The notes beneath the pieces were generated by a model that worked only from the letters and a program-made list of their open reading frames with translations, was not told where the DNA came from and ran no database searches. The translations under genes were made by a program, and so were the position numbers. Shown in pieces: positions 35,945 through 46,276 of a stretch of DNA of 64,000 nucleotides. This stretch comes from Cohnella sp. GbtcB17 (GTDB taxonomy: Bacteria > Bacillota > Bacilli > Paenibacillales > Paenibacillaceae). Every line of letters starts with the position of its first letter. Position 1 is the first letter of the stretch. The stretch spans positions 58,452 through 122,451 of the forward strand of contig NZ_JAGXJW010000017.1 in NCBI RefSeq assembly GCF_019091135.1. Reading direction: 5' to 3'.

Positions 35945-37522
35945 TTAAAACGTTTTGCTGCGGATGATGACGGCTTGCACGGACGCATCCCATTGAATGT
36001 CGAGATCGCCCTCCGTGGCGAAAAAGCGGACCGGCACGTAGAAGCTGCCTTCCTTTAGCACAGGCGCCGCGTTCAGCGTCAGCTCGGACTTCGTCCCGCC
36101 CGCATCCTTCGCGACCTTTTTCTGGCCGTTCGCGACCGTATACACGGTATCGCCTTTGGTCAGCTTGCCCGACTTGGTCTTGGCGTCGTACGTCACCTTG
36201 AACCCCGTCGCCTGTCCGACCGCCCGCAGCGGCAAATACGTCGCGCCGCCGGACACGAACGCAGGCTTGTCCGATTGAAGCGGCGAGCCGTTCAGCAGCG
36301 TCTTGATCGCGCCGTCCTTCTTGAGTCCGGCCGCGCCCGCATACTTCTCGAGCCGCCGGATCTTGTTGCCCGCTTCGTCGGCGATCGCGAGGCTGCCGTC
36401 CGCCAGAACGGCGACATCGGTCGGATGGTCGAACTTCGCCGCATACAGGACGCCGTCGACGGCGCCCGGCTCAGTCGCTTCGCCGGCCAGCGTCGACACC
36501 TGCCCGTCCTTGAGCAGCCGCACGACATGATTCAGGCTGTCCGCGATAATGAGCGTGCCGTCCGGCGCGATCGCGAGACCTTCCGGCGCATCGAAGCGCG
36601 CCGCAGCGGCGGGACCGTCCAGATAGTCGCCCTCGGCATACGGACTGTCTGCGCCCGGCGCCGGTGCCGTGCCGGCGACCGTGCTGACCGTCCCTGCGGC
36701 GAAGTCGATATAGCGGATGCGCTGGTTGCCGCGGTCGCTGACGTACAAGTTGCCCTTGGCGTCTAGCGCCAGTCCGCTCGGCTCGTTGAACTTGGCGTCC
36801 GCGAGCGGTCCGTCCGCATAGTCGCCGAAGCTCTCGGCCGCGCCGGGCAAGTATTGTCCGACCCGCGTCGAAGGCGCGTTCAGCGTCTTGACGGTGCCGT
36901 CCGGCGCGATCTTGCGGATCGTATGGTTCAGCGTATCCGCCACGAACACATTGCCCGCGGCGTCGACGGCGACATCGGACGGCGCGTAGAACGTTGCCGC
37001 GCCGCCCTTCCCGTCGGCCGCGCCGGACAGGCCGCTGCCGGCCAGCGTCGTCACCTTGCCGTCCGTCCCGATCTTGCGAATCGCATGGTTGCCGGCGTCG
37101 GCCACATAGGCGTTGCCTGCCGCATCGAAGGCGATGCCAAGCGGCTGATCGAACAAGGCGCGGTCGGCCAGATCGTCGTGATAGGAACCCGTCGGCAAGC
37201 CGCCCTCGTCGGAGCCGGAGAAGTGTCCTGCGTATGTGGACAAAGCGTTCGAAGCGAGCAAGCGGATCAGATGGTTCCCGCTATCCGAGACCGCCAGGCT
37301 GCCGTCCGCCCGCACGGCAAGCGAATGCGGCTTGAACAGCGTCGCCTCCGCGAGCGGTCCGTCCTGACCGCCCCATTCGGCGTGTCCCGCCCAGGTGCGA
37401 ATCTCGTACAGCCCTCCCGATTGCAGCCATCCGGTATCTGCCGCGAACGCGGCTCCCGGAACGGTCAGGCTGAGTGCGAGCGCCGCCGCGGCGCCGGCCG
37501 TTTTGCGATTCCATGCTTTCAT
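35945..37522 (-). CDS. Secreted NHL-repeat protein with copper amine oxidase-like stalk domain
   Basis: 525 residues. A Sec signal peptide (about 1-28, ending AAFAA) directs export. Residues 45-400 hold about six NHL beta-propeller blades, each with a variant of ADSLNHVVRLL or VADTLNHTIRKI. The carboxy part (about 405-525) is the Cu_amine_oxidN1 stalk domain (ATYLPLRAVGQATGFKV, FYVPVRFFA), common in Paenibacillus surface proteins. No catalytic site seen; binding or scaffold role is likely. AAGGAG is seven to eight bases before ATG. Confidence 0.85.
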   Translation of the reverse strand: MKAWNRKTAGAAAALALSLTVPGAAFAADTGWLQSGGLYEIRTWAGHAEWGGQDGPLAEATLFKPHSLAVRADGSLAVSDSGNHLIRLLASNALSTYAGHFSGSDEGGLPTGSYHDDLADRALFDQPLGIAFDAAGNAYVADAGNHAIRKIGTDGKVTTLAGSGLSGAADGKGGAATFYAPSDVAVDAAGNVFVADTLNHTIRKIAPDGTVKTLNAPSTRVGQYLPGAAESFGDYADGPLADAKFNEPSGLALDAKGNLYVSDRGNQRIRYIDFAAGTVSTVAGTAPAPGADSPYAEGDYLDGPAAAARFDAPEGLAIAPDGTLIIADSLNHVVRLLKDGQVSTLAGEATEPGAVDGVLYAAKFDHPTDVAVLADGSLAIADEAGNKIRRLEKYAGAAGLKKDGAIKTLLNGSPLQSDKPAFVSGGATYLPLRAVGQATGFKVTYDAKTKSGKLTKGDTVYTVANGQKKVAKDAGGTKSELTLNAAPVLKEGSFYVPVRFFATEGDLDIQWDASVQAVIIRSKTF

Positions 37523-37614
37523 TTACATTCTCCTTCGTTGGCTACTCGGTCTGTTGAATTCCGTTACCTACTATTTTATAGAAGCGTAATCCCGGGAAAA
37601 TCCGACAAAAGTCT

Positions 37615-39495
37615 CTAAATCGCAGTCTGTCCGGCCTTCGGCGCCTCTGCCGCCGAATTGGGCTCGCCGGCGACGCCGAGCAGCTCGTAGACGCGGATCG
37701 GCAGCGACTTGCCTTTGAACATGCGATCCTCGCCCTCGTCGAACCGGAAGTGGGCGGAAGTCTTGGCGTATACGGCGTCGGACACCATGATCTGCCCGGG
37801 CTTCGTCTGCGACTCGATCCGCGCCGCGATGTTCACGTTGTCGCCGATCGCCGTATAGTCGACCCGCAGGTAAGAGCCGATATTGCCGACGACGACGGTG
37901 CCCGTGTGAATGCCGATGCCGACGTTGACCTCGCAGCCGTACTTTTCCCGGATCGTATGCCTGATCTCGTTCATGCCCTGCTGAATCTCGTAGGCCGTCT
38001 TCACGGCGAGCCGTTCATGGTCTTCGACGTCGAGCGGTGCATTGAACAGAATCATGGCCGCGTCCCCGATGAACTTGTCGATCGTGCCCCGGTTGGCGAG
38101 CGTCGTCTCCGTGATCATGTTGAACATCGTGTTCAGCGTATCGACCAGCTCGGGCGGCGACAGCTTCTCGGACAGCGGCGTGAATCCCCGGATGTCCAGG
38201 AACAGGACGGTGATCGTCTTCGAGTCCCCGCCCAGCTTGATGTCGATGTCCTGAGAGACGATCTGCTTGACGAGGTCGGGCGATATGTAGCGGCCGAACT
38301 GGCGCGTGACGAAGTGCTTCTGCGCGCTTTCGAGATACGACTTGAGCGACACGTTGGTCAGGTAGGCGAGCGTGACCGCAAGGATCGCGTCCGCGACGCC
38401 GATCTGAATCTTGTAAGCGTCGTAGGCGAGCATTTGACCGTAAACGAGACCGAATACCGCCGCAAGATAGAGCAGGATCGAGTAGACGTTCTTGAGGCGC
38501 CAAGGCAGCAGAATAAACAGGAGGAACAGCGCAAGTCCGCCGAGCCAGATCGTCCATGCGGGCGCGTAGCCGACCGACGAGCCGCTAAGCAGCTGGTTCA
38601 CGATGTTGGCGTGCACGTATACGAGCTGCATTTTCTTTTCGATCGGCGTCGTCCCGCTGTCCTGCCCGGAATCGTCGGACAATCCGACCGCCGTGAAGCC
38701 GATCAGCACGACCGAATCCTTGAAGACGCTCGGATCGATGTCGCCGTTCAGCACGCTGCTGAACGATACGGTCGTCACGTCCTCCGTGTTCAGCTGGTAG
38801 TCGATCGTGATCGTGTTTTTGGCGACTGCATTGTTTTTTTCGAAAATTTTGCCGGGGTCCGTCATCTTGTCGTAAGCGGACAAATCCGCGCCGGCCATGT
38901 CGGCCGCCATGTAGGCGAGCGACGGATACACCTTGCCGTCCTCGTCCTCGATCTTGAGCCACGTCTGGCGAATGACGCCGTCCGGGCTCGCGACCCGGTT
39001 GATGTTCGCCAGCTTGACGTGCTCCGCGAATTGAGGCAGCGGCCCGTCTATGCGGTAAGCCTTGAGCAGCGAGTCGGGCCTTGCGACGGTCTCGCCGAAG
39101 ACGTCCCCTTCCGTATTGCCGATCACCGGCAGGATGACGTTGTCGTAGGCGGCGAGCGCGTCCGCGAACGCCTGATCGCTGTCGGCATTCGTCTCCTCGT
39201 TAAACGTAACGTCGAAGCCGATCGCCTTCGGTTCGCTGCCCGGCTGGTTCAGCATGTCGAGGAACGGCGCGTAGACGGCGCGATCCCAAGGGAAACGGCC
39301 CAGCTCCGCCAGCGAGTCGTTGTCGATCGCGACGACGACGATATCCTTCGGCGGTGCGCCTGCGGCTTGCTTCATATTGTAGTCGTAAAGCATGTTGTCG
39401 AGACGGCCGAGCCATCGCTCGTTGTGCGCGAAAAACAGCGCAATCAACAGCAAGACGTTCATCACGATAGCCAATCTTTTGATTTTCTCTCTCAC
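37615..39495 (-). CDS. CHASE2-domain class III adenylate cyclase
   Basis: 626 residues. A membrane helix near 8-24, an extracytoplasmic CHASE2 sensor (about 40-300, with VVVAIDNDSLAELGRFPWDR), three membrane helices near 315-390, and a cytoplasmic cyclase domain. The two metal aspartates lie in FLDIRGFT and KFIGDAAMILFNAP; the K of DKFIGD and the T of YTAIGDNVNIAARIES fit ATP rather than GTP specificity. The start is GTG 39495 with AGGGG six bases upstream. Product by family: cAMP, a rarely used signal in Firmicutes. Confidence 0.87.
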   Translation of the reverse strand: MREKIKRLAIVMNVLLLIALFFAHNERWLGRLDNMLYDYNMKQAAGAPPKDIVVVAIDNDSLAELGRFPWDRAVYAPFLDMLNQPGSEPKAIGFDVTFNEETNADSDQAFADALAAYDNVILPVIGNTEGDVFGETVARPDSLLKAYRIDGPLPQFAEHVKLANINRVASPDGVIRQTWLKIEDEDGKVYPSLAYMAADMAGADLSAYDKMTDPGKIFEKNNAVAKNTITIDYQLNTEDVTTVSFSSVLNGDIDPSVFKDSVVLIGFTAVGLSDDSGQDSGTTPIEKKMQLVYVHANIVNQLLSGSSVGYAPAWTIWLGGLALFLLFILLPWRLKNVYSILLYLAAVFGLVYGQMLAYDAYKIQIGVADAILAVTLAYLTNVSLKSYLESAQKHFVTRQFGRYISPDLVKQIVSQDIDIKLGGDSKTITVLFLDIRGFTPLSEKLSPPELVDTLNTMFNMITETTLANRGTIDKFIGDAAMILFNAPLDVEDHERLAVKTAYEIQQGMNEIRHTIREKYGCEVNVGIGIHTGTVVVGNIGSYLRVDYTAIGDNVNIAARIESQTKPGQIMVSDAVYAKTSAHFRFDEGEDRMFKGKSLPIRVYELLGVAGEPNSAAEAPKAGQTAI

Positions 39496-39605
39496 GGGTT
39501 CCCCTGCCCTTTGCGATTCGATCGTGCTTATCCTTCGTATCGTTCGTATCATTGCTAGTATACTTGAATCCGAGGCGAGATTGTTCAAATTTTGTCAAAA
39601 AAAGT

Positions 39606-39646
39606 CGCAAAAAAACCTCCCCGCGCCGGAAGGCTTCGGGAAGGCC
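39606..39646 (-). terminator. Terminator of the ferredoxin gene
   Basis: CCTTCCCG and CGGGGAGG arms with a stretch of T (seven) on the minus strand. The loop is long and the pairing imperfect. Confidence 0.5.
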
Positions 39647-39678
39647 GAACACGCTCGATCCGCGAGAGGTATCGCGAA

Positions 39679-39930
<252 letters not shown>

Positions 39931-39984
39931 CTAAAAAAGTCAATCCCGCTTGCAATACGCGGAAACGTTCGCCGGTTAAATCCA

Positions 39985-40013
39985 AATATAATACAAAAGA
40001 CCGCGACTTTCAA
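39985..40013 (-). promoter_or_regulatory. Sigma-A promoter of the ferredoxin gene
   Basis: TTGAAA (40008-40013) and TATATT (39985-39990), spacer 17, 70 bases before the start codon. Confidence 0.65.
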
Positions 40014-40058
40014 ATAAAAATAAGGAATACCGGGCTATAGCTTCGGCTTATAGCAACG

Positions 40059-41342
40059 TCATTCGTCCTCGTCCTTCTCTCGTAAAAAGTCGGTCTGCAG
40101 CGAAGTTCCCCTGATTTTCTTGTTGCGAATCAGAGCCGACGGATCGTTCGTCAGCATGCCTGCCGTGAGCACCGCGCTCTCGCCGAATTTGTCCCGCAGC
40201 CTGTCGAGGACGGAGACGAGCTGCGCTTTGCGCGGCGCTTCCTCGTATTCGAAAAGATCGAGCTGGACGGGCGTCTCCGTCTTCGGGGACAGGCTTTGCA
40301 GCGTGATCCCGAGCAGCCGGACGGGCTCGCCTTCGCGCCAATTCGCGTCCATAAGCTTGCAAGCGACTTTGTATACGTCCTCCGCGCTCTCGGTCGGCAC
40401 GTCGACCGTATGGGAGCGCGTGATCGTCTTCATGTCCGGATCGCGAATCGTGATCTGGACGGCCCTGCACATCATGCCTTCCCGCCTGAGCCGCCGCGCG
40501 GTCTGATCTGCCAGGTTCAGCAACACCCGGCGGAACTCCTCCCGCTTGGTCAGGTCGGCCGGGAGCGTCGTCGTATGCCCGACCGACTTGGCCGCTTCCC
40601 GGACCGGCTCGACGGGCGCGTCGTCCAATCCGTGCGCCGCGCGCTTCATCCAGACGCCGTAAACGCCGAACTTATCCTTCAGCAGCTTCTCGTCCGCGGC
40701 GGCCAGCTCGCCGATCGTCCGAATGTTCATCCTTAATAGCTTATCCGCCGTTTTGCCGCCGATCCCATACAACGTTTGGCAGGGCTTTCCCCACAGCAGC
40801 TTGGGCACGTCCCGCCGGCGAACGACGGTTACCGCGTCGGGCTTGCGCATGTCGGAGCCCATCTTGGCGAGCAGCTTGTTCGGTCCGATGCCGATGGAGC
40901 ACGGCAGTCCAAGCTCCTCCTTCACCCTGCGGCGGATCGCCTCGGCAATCTCGATCGCGGTCCCGAACTGAGAGCTGCCGGTAATATCGAGGAAGCACTC
41001 GTCGATCGATACGGATTCGATCTGCGGCGTGTAAGCCCCCGCGATGCGTCTGAAGCCCCGCGAGTATTGCCTGTACAGATCGAAGTCGGGCGAGATCAGG
41101 ATCAGCTCGGGACATAAGCGCTCTGCCTGCCTGACCGTCATTCCCGTCCTGACCCCTTTGGCTCTCGCTTCGTACGAGCTCGTGACGACGATCCCCTTGC
41201 GCAGCTCCACGCTGCCGGCGACGGCCGTCGGCTTTCCTTTATACAGATCGGGTCGTTCTGCCGCATGGACCGAGCAGTAAAAGGCGTTCATGTCCATATG
41301 CAAAATGATTCTGCCGCGTTTTTCGCGAACCCCGCCATCCAT
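40059..41342 (-). CDS. dinB: DNA polymerase IV (Y family)
   Basis: 427 residues. Error-prone translesion polymerase. Palm residues D17 (HMDMNAFYCSVH) and D114/E115 (VSIDECFLDITG) coordinate the metals; the thumb has GIGPNKLLAKMGSDMRKPD and the little finger follows from about 245. The end carries a PVQLDLFEYEE segment, which fits a beta-clamp binding motif (QLDLF). I chose ATG 41342, about ten bases after GGAG; nearby ATG at 41351 is too close to it. No LexA box was identified upstream. Confidence 0.9.
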   Translation of the reverse strand: MDGGVREKRGRIILHMDMNAFYCSVHAAERPDLYKGKPTAVAGSVELRKGIVVTSSYEARAKGVRTGMTVRQAERLCPELILISPDFDLYRQYSRGFRRIAGAYTPQIESVSIDECFLDITGSSQFGTAIEIAEAIRRRVKEELGLPCSIGIGPNKLLAKMGSDMRKPDAVTVVRRRDVPKLLWGKPCQTLYGIGGKTADKLLRMNIRTIGELAAADEKLLKDKFGVYGVWMKRAAHGLDDAPVEPVREAAKSVGHTTTLPADLTKREEFRRVLLNLADQTARRLRREGMMCRAVQITIRDPDMKTITRSHTVDVPTESAEDVYKVACKLMDANWREGEPVRLLGITLQSLSPKTETPVQLDLFEYEEAPRKAQLVSVLDRLRDKFGESAVLTAGMLTNDPSALIRNKKIRGTSLQTDFLREKDEDE

Positions 41343-41437
41343 CTCGCTCATTCTCCTCGCGCGTTTTTCGGCTCCCTTCATTATAATACGCGAAGCCTCC
41401 GCGGTCACCCGGCGCCCGCTTCCTCGGCATTCCTCCC

Positions 41438-41466
41438 TCTACAATTGGTTCATCGCATGTTATAAT
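41438..41466 (+). promoter_or_regulatory. Sigma-A promoter of cimA
   Basis: TCTACA (41438-41443) and TATAAT (41461-41466), spacer 17. The leader to ATG is about 45 bases, too short for a T-box. Confidence 0.55.
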
Positions 41467-41519
41467 AATGAGAATATTCGCCGACTGGCTATTCACGTTC
41501 TTGGGAGGTACCTTCATCC

Positions 41520-43133
<1,614 letters not shown>

Positions 43134-43150
43134 TCCGGACGCTTTTCAAC

Positions 43151-43204
43151 GCAAACACAGAGCGCCCCTCAAGGTTTAAGTCCTTGAGGGGCGCTCTGTT
43201 TGCG
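43151..43204. terminator. Bidirectional terminator between cimA and the ResA-like gene
   Basis: Arms of more than 15 bases (AGAGCGCCCCTCAAGG and its complement) extended by AAAC/GTTT on both sides. Confidence 0.85.
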
Positions 43205-43227
43205 AGGCGGCTTATGTCGCGTTGCGT

Positions 43228-43818
43228 CTAGGCCGCGTCCTTCATCGCCTCGTCGATCATCGTTCTCCATTCCTTCAGGCTTTTGGCGCCTTCGATCCGC
43301 TGCCGGACGACGCCGTTGCGATCGACGATGAAGCTGATCGGATACGAGAACACTTTATAATCGTCGCCCGCCTTGCCTTCTTTGTCCATCAGCACGGGGA
43401 ACGGTATCGCTTTTTCCTTGACAAAATCTTTGGCGCCTCGGACCGTATCGTACTTGGTCGCGTTTACGCCGTACAGCTCGATTTTCCCCTTGTATTCCTC
43501 GTACAGCTTCACCAGGTCTGGCGCTTCGACGTCGCAGGGGCCGCACCACGATGCCCAGAAGTTGATGACCAGCACCTTGTCCTGCGGCGACTTCGGATCT
43601 ACCGCGTAGGTCGCGCTATCGTCCAGGGACGACAGCTTCAGCGCCGGCGCTAACGAGCCGACCGTAGGCGCCACCTTCGTAGGCGAGCCGGCTGTTCCGG
43701 ACACCGTAGACCCGACATTCGCTTCGCGCGCGCTTTTGCTGTTTCCCGCCAGATTATAAACCAATACGCCGGCAATCGCTACGACAAAGAGGACGGCAAT
43801 GATAACGTTACGCTTCAA
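43228..43818 (-). CDS. TlpA/ResA-type thiol-disulfide oxidoreductase, membrane anchored
   Basis: 196 residues. An amino-terminal membrane helix (about 4-22) anchors a thioredoxin fold outside the cell, with active site FWASWCGPC (C92, C95) and the cis-proline in YPISFIVD. Such proteins reduce apocytochrome c or other exported thiols. TTG 43818 (GAGG eight bases upstream) gives a typical short amino end; an in-frame ATG at 43878 with its own GAGG-like site is a possible alternative that would add 20 basic residues. Divergent from the JAMM peptidase gene; the alternative start would overlap nothing essential. Confidence 0.87.
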   Translation of the reverse strand: MKRNVIIAVLFVVAIAGVLVYNLAGNSKSAREANVGSTVSGTAGSPTKVAPTVGSLAPALKLSSLDDSATYAVDPKSPQDKVLVINFWASWCGPCDVEAPDLVKLYEEYKGKIELYGVNATKYDTVRGAKDFVKEKAIPFPVLMDKEGKAGDDYKVFSYPISFIVDRNGVVRQRIEGAKSLKEWRTMIDEAMKDAA

Positions 43819-43967
43819 TTCTTTTCCCTCGCTTCGCCAAGGTCGCTTCCTCCATCTTAACGGATTCTGCGAATTCATGCCATCCCCTCGGCCTCCGGCC
43901 TTGCAACCGAATGCAGGCTCGCGCATACTGAGCGTAGCTTCTGCCCGCAGAGAAAGGTTGACGTACG

Positions 43968-44390
43968 ATGCGCAATCCGTCCGAAGTTCAAATGACCGAT
44001 ACGCTGCTTCGCGCTCTCTTTGAAGGGTGTCGCGAGGCGCTTCCGCTCGAAGCCTGCGGCGTCCTGCTCGGAGCAAGGGAAAATGCCATCATCGCAGTGA
44101 CCGATATCCGGTTTATACCGAATGTCGCCGCCGATCCGCGTACCGCCTTCGCCTTCGAGCCGCGCGCTTGGATCGAAGCCGCTTACGCAGCGCAAAAAAG
44201 CCGACGGGAGGTCGTCGGCTTTTTCCACTCCCATCCTTCCGGTCCGCCGCTTCCGAGCGCCAGCGATATTCGCGGATGTGACGGCTCGGGATGCCACTTG
44301 ATCGCAGGCTTCGGCCCTTGCGAAGCGGTGCGCGCCTACAAGGCGAGCGCGGAAGGCTCCTGGACCGAGCTCCCGCTCTCTGTGCGCTAA
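43968..44390 (+). CDS. JAMM-family (M67) metallopeptidase-like protein
   Basis: 140 residues, cytoplasmic. The zinc site is complete: E28 (PLEACGVLLG), H87 and H89 (FFHSHPSG), S97 and D100 in the H-x-H-x7-S-x2-D pattern. Bacterial members release sulfur-carrier proteins such as ThiS/MoaD-like or process cysteine-synthesis carriers; no such partner is adjacent here. The stop overlaps the end of the convergent exonuclease gene by four bases. AGAAAGG precedes the ATG at about 11 bases. Confidence 0.85.
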   Translation: MRNPSEVQMTDTLLRALFEGCREALPLEACGVLLGARENAIIAVTDIRFIPNVAADPRTAFAFEPRAWIEAAYAAQKSRREVVGFFHSHPSGPPLPSASDIRGCDGSGCHLIAGFGPCEAVRAYKASAEGSWTELPLSVR

Positions 44391-45133
44391 TGCCTGCTCA
44401 GATAGGCGTAAAGATCGCCGAGCGTCGATACCTGCTTGGCTTGAATCCGCTCGAGGAAGGCGAACCACAGCTTGGCCGTCATGAGCGAATCGTGGAGCGC
44501 ATGATGGCGATAGGTGATCTCGATGCCGTACGATTCGAGAAGCTCGTCTAGGCCGTAGCTTTTGCGCCTGGGCTCCAGCCACTTGGCGACCATCATCGTG
44601 TCGACGACGCGATGGGACAGATTCACCTTGGACGTCTTCCACAAGGCGGCGTTCAGGAATTGCTTGTCGTGACCGCTGCCGTGCGCAATAAGCACGCGTT
44701 TCCCAATAAAATCGAGAAAGTCGTGCAGGCTCTGCATGAGATCGGGAGCCTCCTGCGCCATCGCGTCCGTAATCCCGGTCAATTCCGAAATATGGGGCGG
44801 AATTTTCCGACGCGGGTTGACGAGGCGATAGAACGGCTCCGCCGTTTCAAGCTCTCCGCCTTTGATCAGAACCCCGCCGATCGATAAGATTTCGTCGCCG
44901 TTATACGGATTGAAGCCCGTCGTCTCCAGATCGAACACGACGGCTTCCATCTCGGACAACGGCGTATCCAGCGCCGATTCCTTGCGCTGGTCGCGCGACA
45001 ACTGACGGATGAACGCCATCTGCTGCGCATTCGAAGAACCCAGCATCGAAGCGATCGCAGGCGTGATGCCGCCCGTCTTGTATAAATGCCACATGCGGCC
45101 CATCGGACTTTTGGGCTCCTTCATGTCGTTCAC
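44387..45133 (-). CDS. DnaQ-like 3'-5' exonuclease
   Basis: 248 residues. DEDDh exonuclease fold: Exo I VVFDLETTGFNP near 66 (D and E), Exo II LIAHGSGHDKQFL near 150, and Exo III HHALHDSLMTAKLW near 215 with H and D. An amino-terminal helical part of about 60 residues precedes it. The first codons overlap the end of the DUF294 gene by four bases, so the two are translationally coupled. The role could be RNA or DNA trimming; it is not the replicative epsilon subunit, which Firmicutes lack as a separate gene. Confidence 0.85.
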   Translation of the reverse strand: MNDMKEPKSPMGRMWHLYKTGGITPAIASMLGSSNAQQMAFIRQLSRDQRKESALDTPLSEMEAVVFDLETTGFNPYNGDEILSIGGVLIKGGELETAEPFYRLVNPRRKIPPHISELTGITDAMAQEAPDLMQSLHDFLDFIGKRVLIAHGSGHDKQFLNAALWKTSKVNLSHRVVDTMMVAKWLEPRRKSYGLDELLESYGIEITYRHHALHDSLMTAKLWFAFLERIQAKQVSTLGDLYAYLSRH

Positions 45134-46212
45134 CTCCCGCCGAAGCGGCGTTGCATCTCCTTCTCCAATTGACGCTGCAGCCGTCTGCTGATCCGCAGCG
45201 CCTTCTTGAGCGGAGCTTTCTCTTCCTTGTTTAAAACCGCCGGTCTAAGCTTGCCGGTGCCCGACCATTGCCCGCTGTCGTCCCGATTCGAGGCCAGCAG
45301 CCGCAAGCGCAGGAACATTTCGAACGCCCATGCCGCTTCGTCTGCCGTTTTATCGCTCAGCGTACCGATCTCTTTTAGCGCTTGAATACGGCCGAGCGTA
45401 CTCGTCGCGGGAATATCGGCGCGTATGGCGAGCAGGCGGAAAATATTGACCATCGGAATGTACGCGCCGTATTTGACGTCAAGGCTTCCGGCATCTTCTC
45501 CGTAATTTTCCACGAACAACTGACCGAACACGCCGATCAACACTTTATGACGAAGCGTATTTTCGAGCATCCGTCTGGCAATGTCGGCATGCGACATCAG
45601 ATCGCCGACATATCGACCTTTCCATCTCCGGCCAAGCTCGAGGTCGCCCGCGAGCTGCCGCGCGTCCGCCAGAATGAGCAGGTAACGAACGTTCTCCCAG
45701 CTCGGCTCCGCGAACCATCGGTCGACCTTCTCCTCCCAAGCCGAGATTGGAAGGCACCACTCGGGATTCGATACGATGACATTGCCTTCGCAAGGCGGAT
45801 ATCCGATCTCGAACAGCGAAGCGACGATTCTGGAGCCAAGCGCGCCGAAGTAGGACTCGGCAAGCTCGGCTTCTCCGGGATCGGCGCAATCGCCGTAGAC
45901 CAGTCCGCTGTCCTGGTCGCTCGCGAGCGTCTGCTCTCCCCTTCCGCCGCTGCCGAACAAAAAATAGGCATACGGCACGGGCGGAGCGACGAGCCCCATC
46001 CGTGCCGTATCCTGCTCCGCCAGCGTCAGTACCCGGCGGATCAAAGCGTCATGCAGCTCGTTCAGCGCTTCGACAACCGGAACGACCGGGCGCGCTTCGT
46101 GCAGGAGCGCGCTCACGCGCTCCTGCACCTGCTCCCGGATCGTCCGCAATTCGTGAAGCGTGCCCGCGCCGTTGATTTCAAGCAACCGCTGTGCCACGTC
46201 TATCTGGGACAA
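45130..46212 (-). CDS. DUF294 nucleotidyltransferase-like protein (GlnD-like)
   Basis: 360 residues. The nucleotidyltransferase site is LFGSGGRGEQTLASDQDSG (GS at 87-88, D99 and D101 as metal ligands), as in PII uridylyltransferases. The carboxy part is the DUF294_C substrate-binding helical domain. The CBS and cNMP domains found in many relatives are absent. TTG start at 46212 has AGGAGG ten bases upstream. It follows amtB (64 bases) and overlaps an exonuclease gene. Target unknown; the neighbour suggests a nitrogen-related partner (inference). Confidence 0.82.
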   Translation of the reverse strand: MSQIDVAQRLLEINGAGTLHELRTIREQVQERVSALLHEARPVVPVVEALNELHDALIRRVLTLAEQDTARMGLVAPPVPYAYFLFGSGGRGEQTLASDQDSGLVYGDCADPGEAELAESYFGALGSRIVASLFEIGYPPCEGNVIVSNPEWCLPISAWEEKVDRWFAEPSWENVRYLLILADARQLAGDLELGRRWKGRYVGDLMSHADIARRMLENTLRHKVLIGVFGQLFVENYGEDAGSLDVKYGAYIPMVNIFRLLAIRADIPATSTLGRIQALKEIGTLSDKTADEAAWAFEMFLRLRLLASNRDDSGQWSGTGKLRPAVLNKEEKAPLKKALRISRRLQRQLEKEMQRRFGGR

Positions 46213-46276
46213 TGCGGTCCTACCTCCTGTCGGGACGCCGTTGCTAAATATGAATGAATCGAAGCGAAAGTGCCGA

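Noticed and set aside
41467..41519. T-box leader before cimA
   Set aside because: The leader between promoter and ATG is about 50 bases, far too short, and has no specifier stem.
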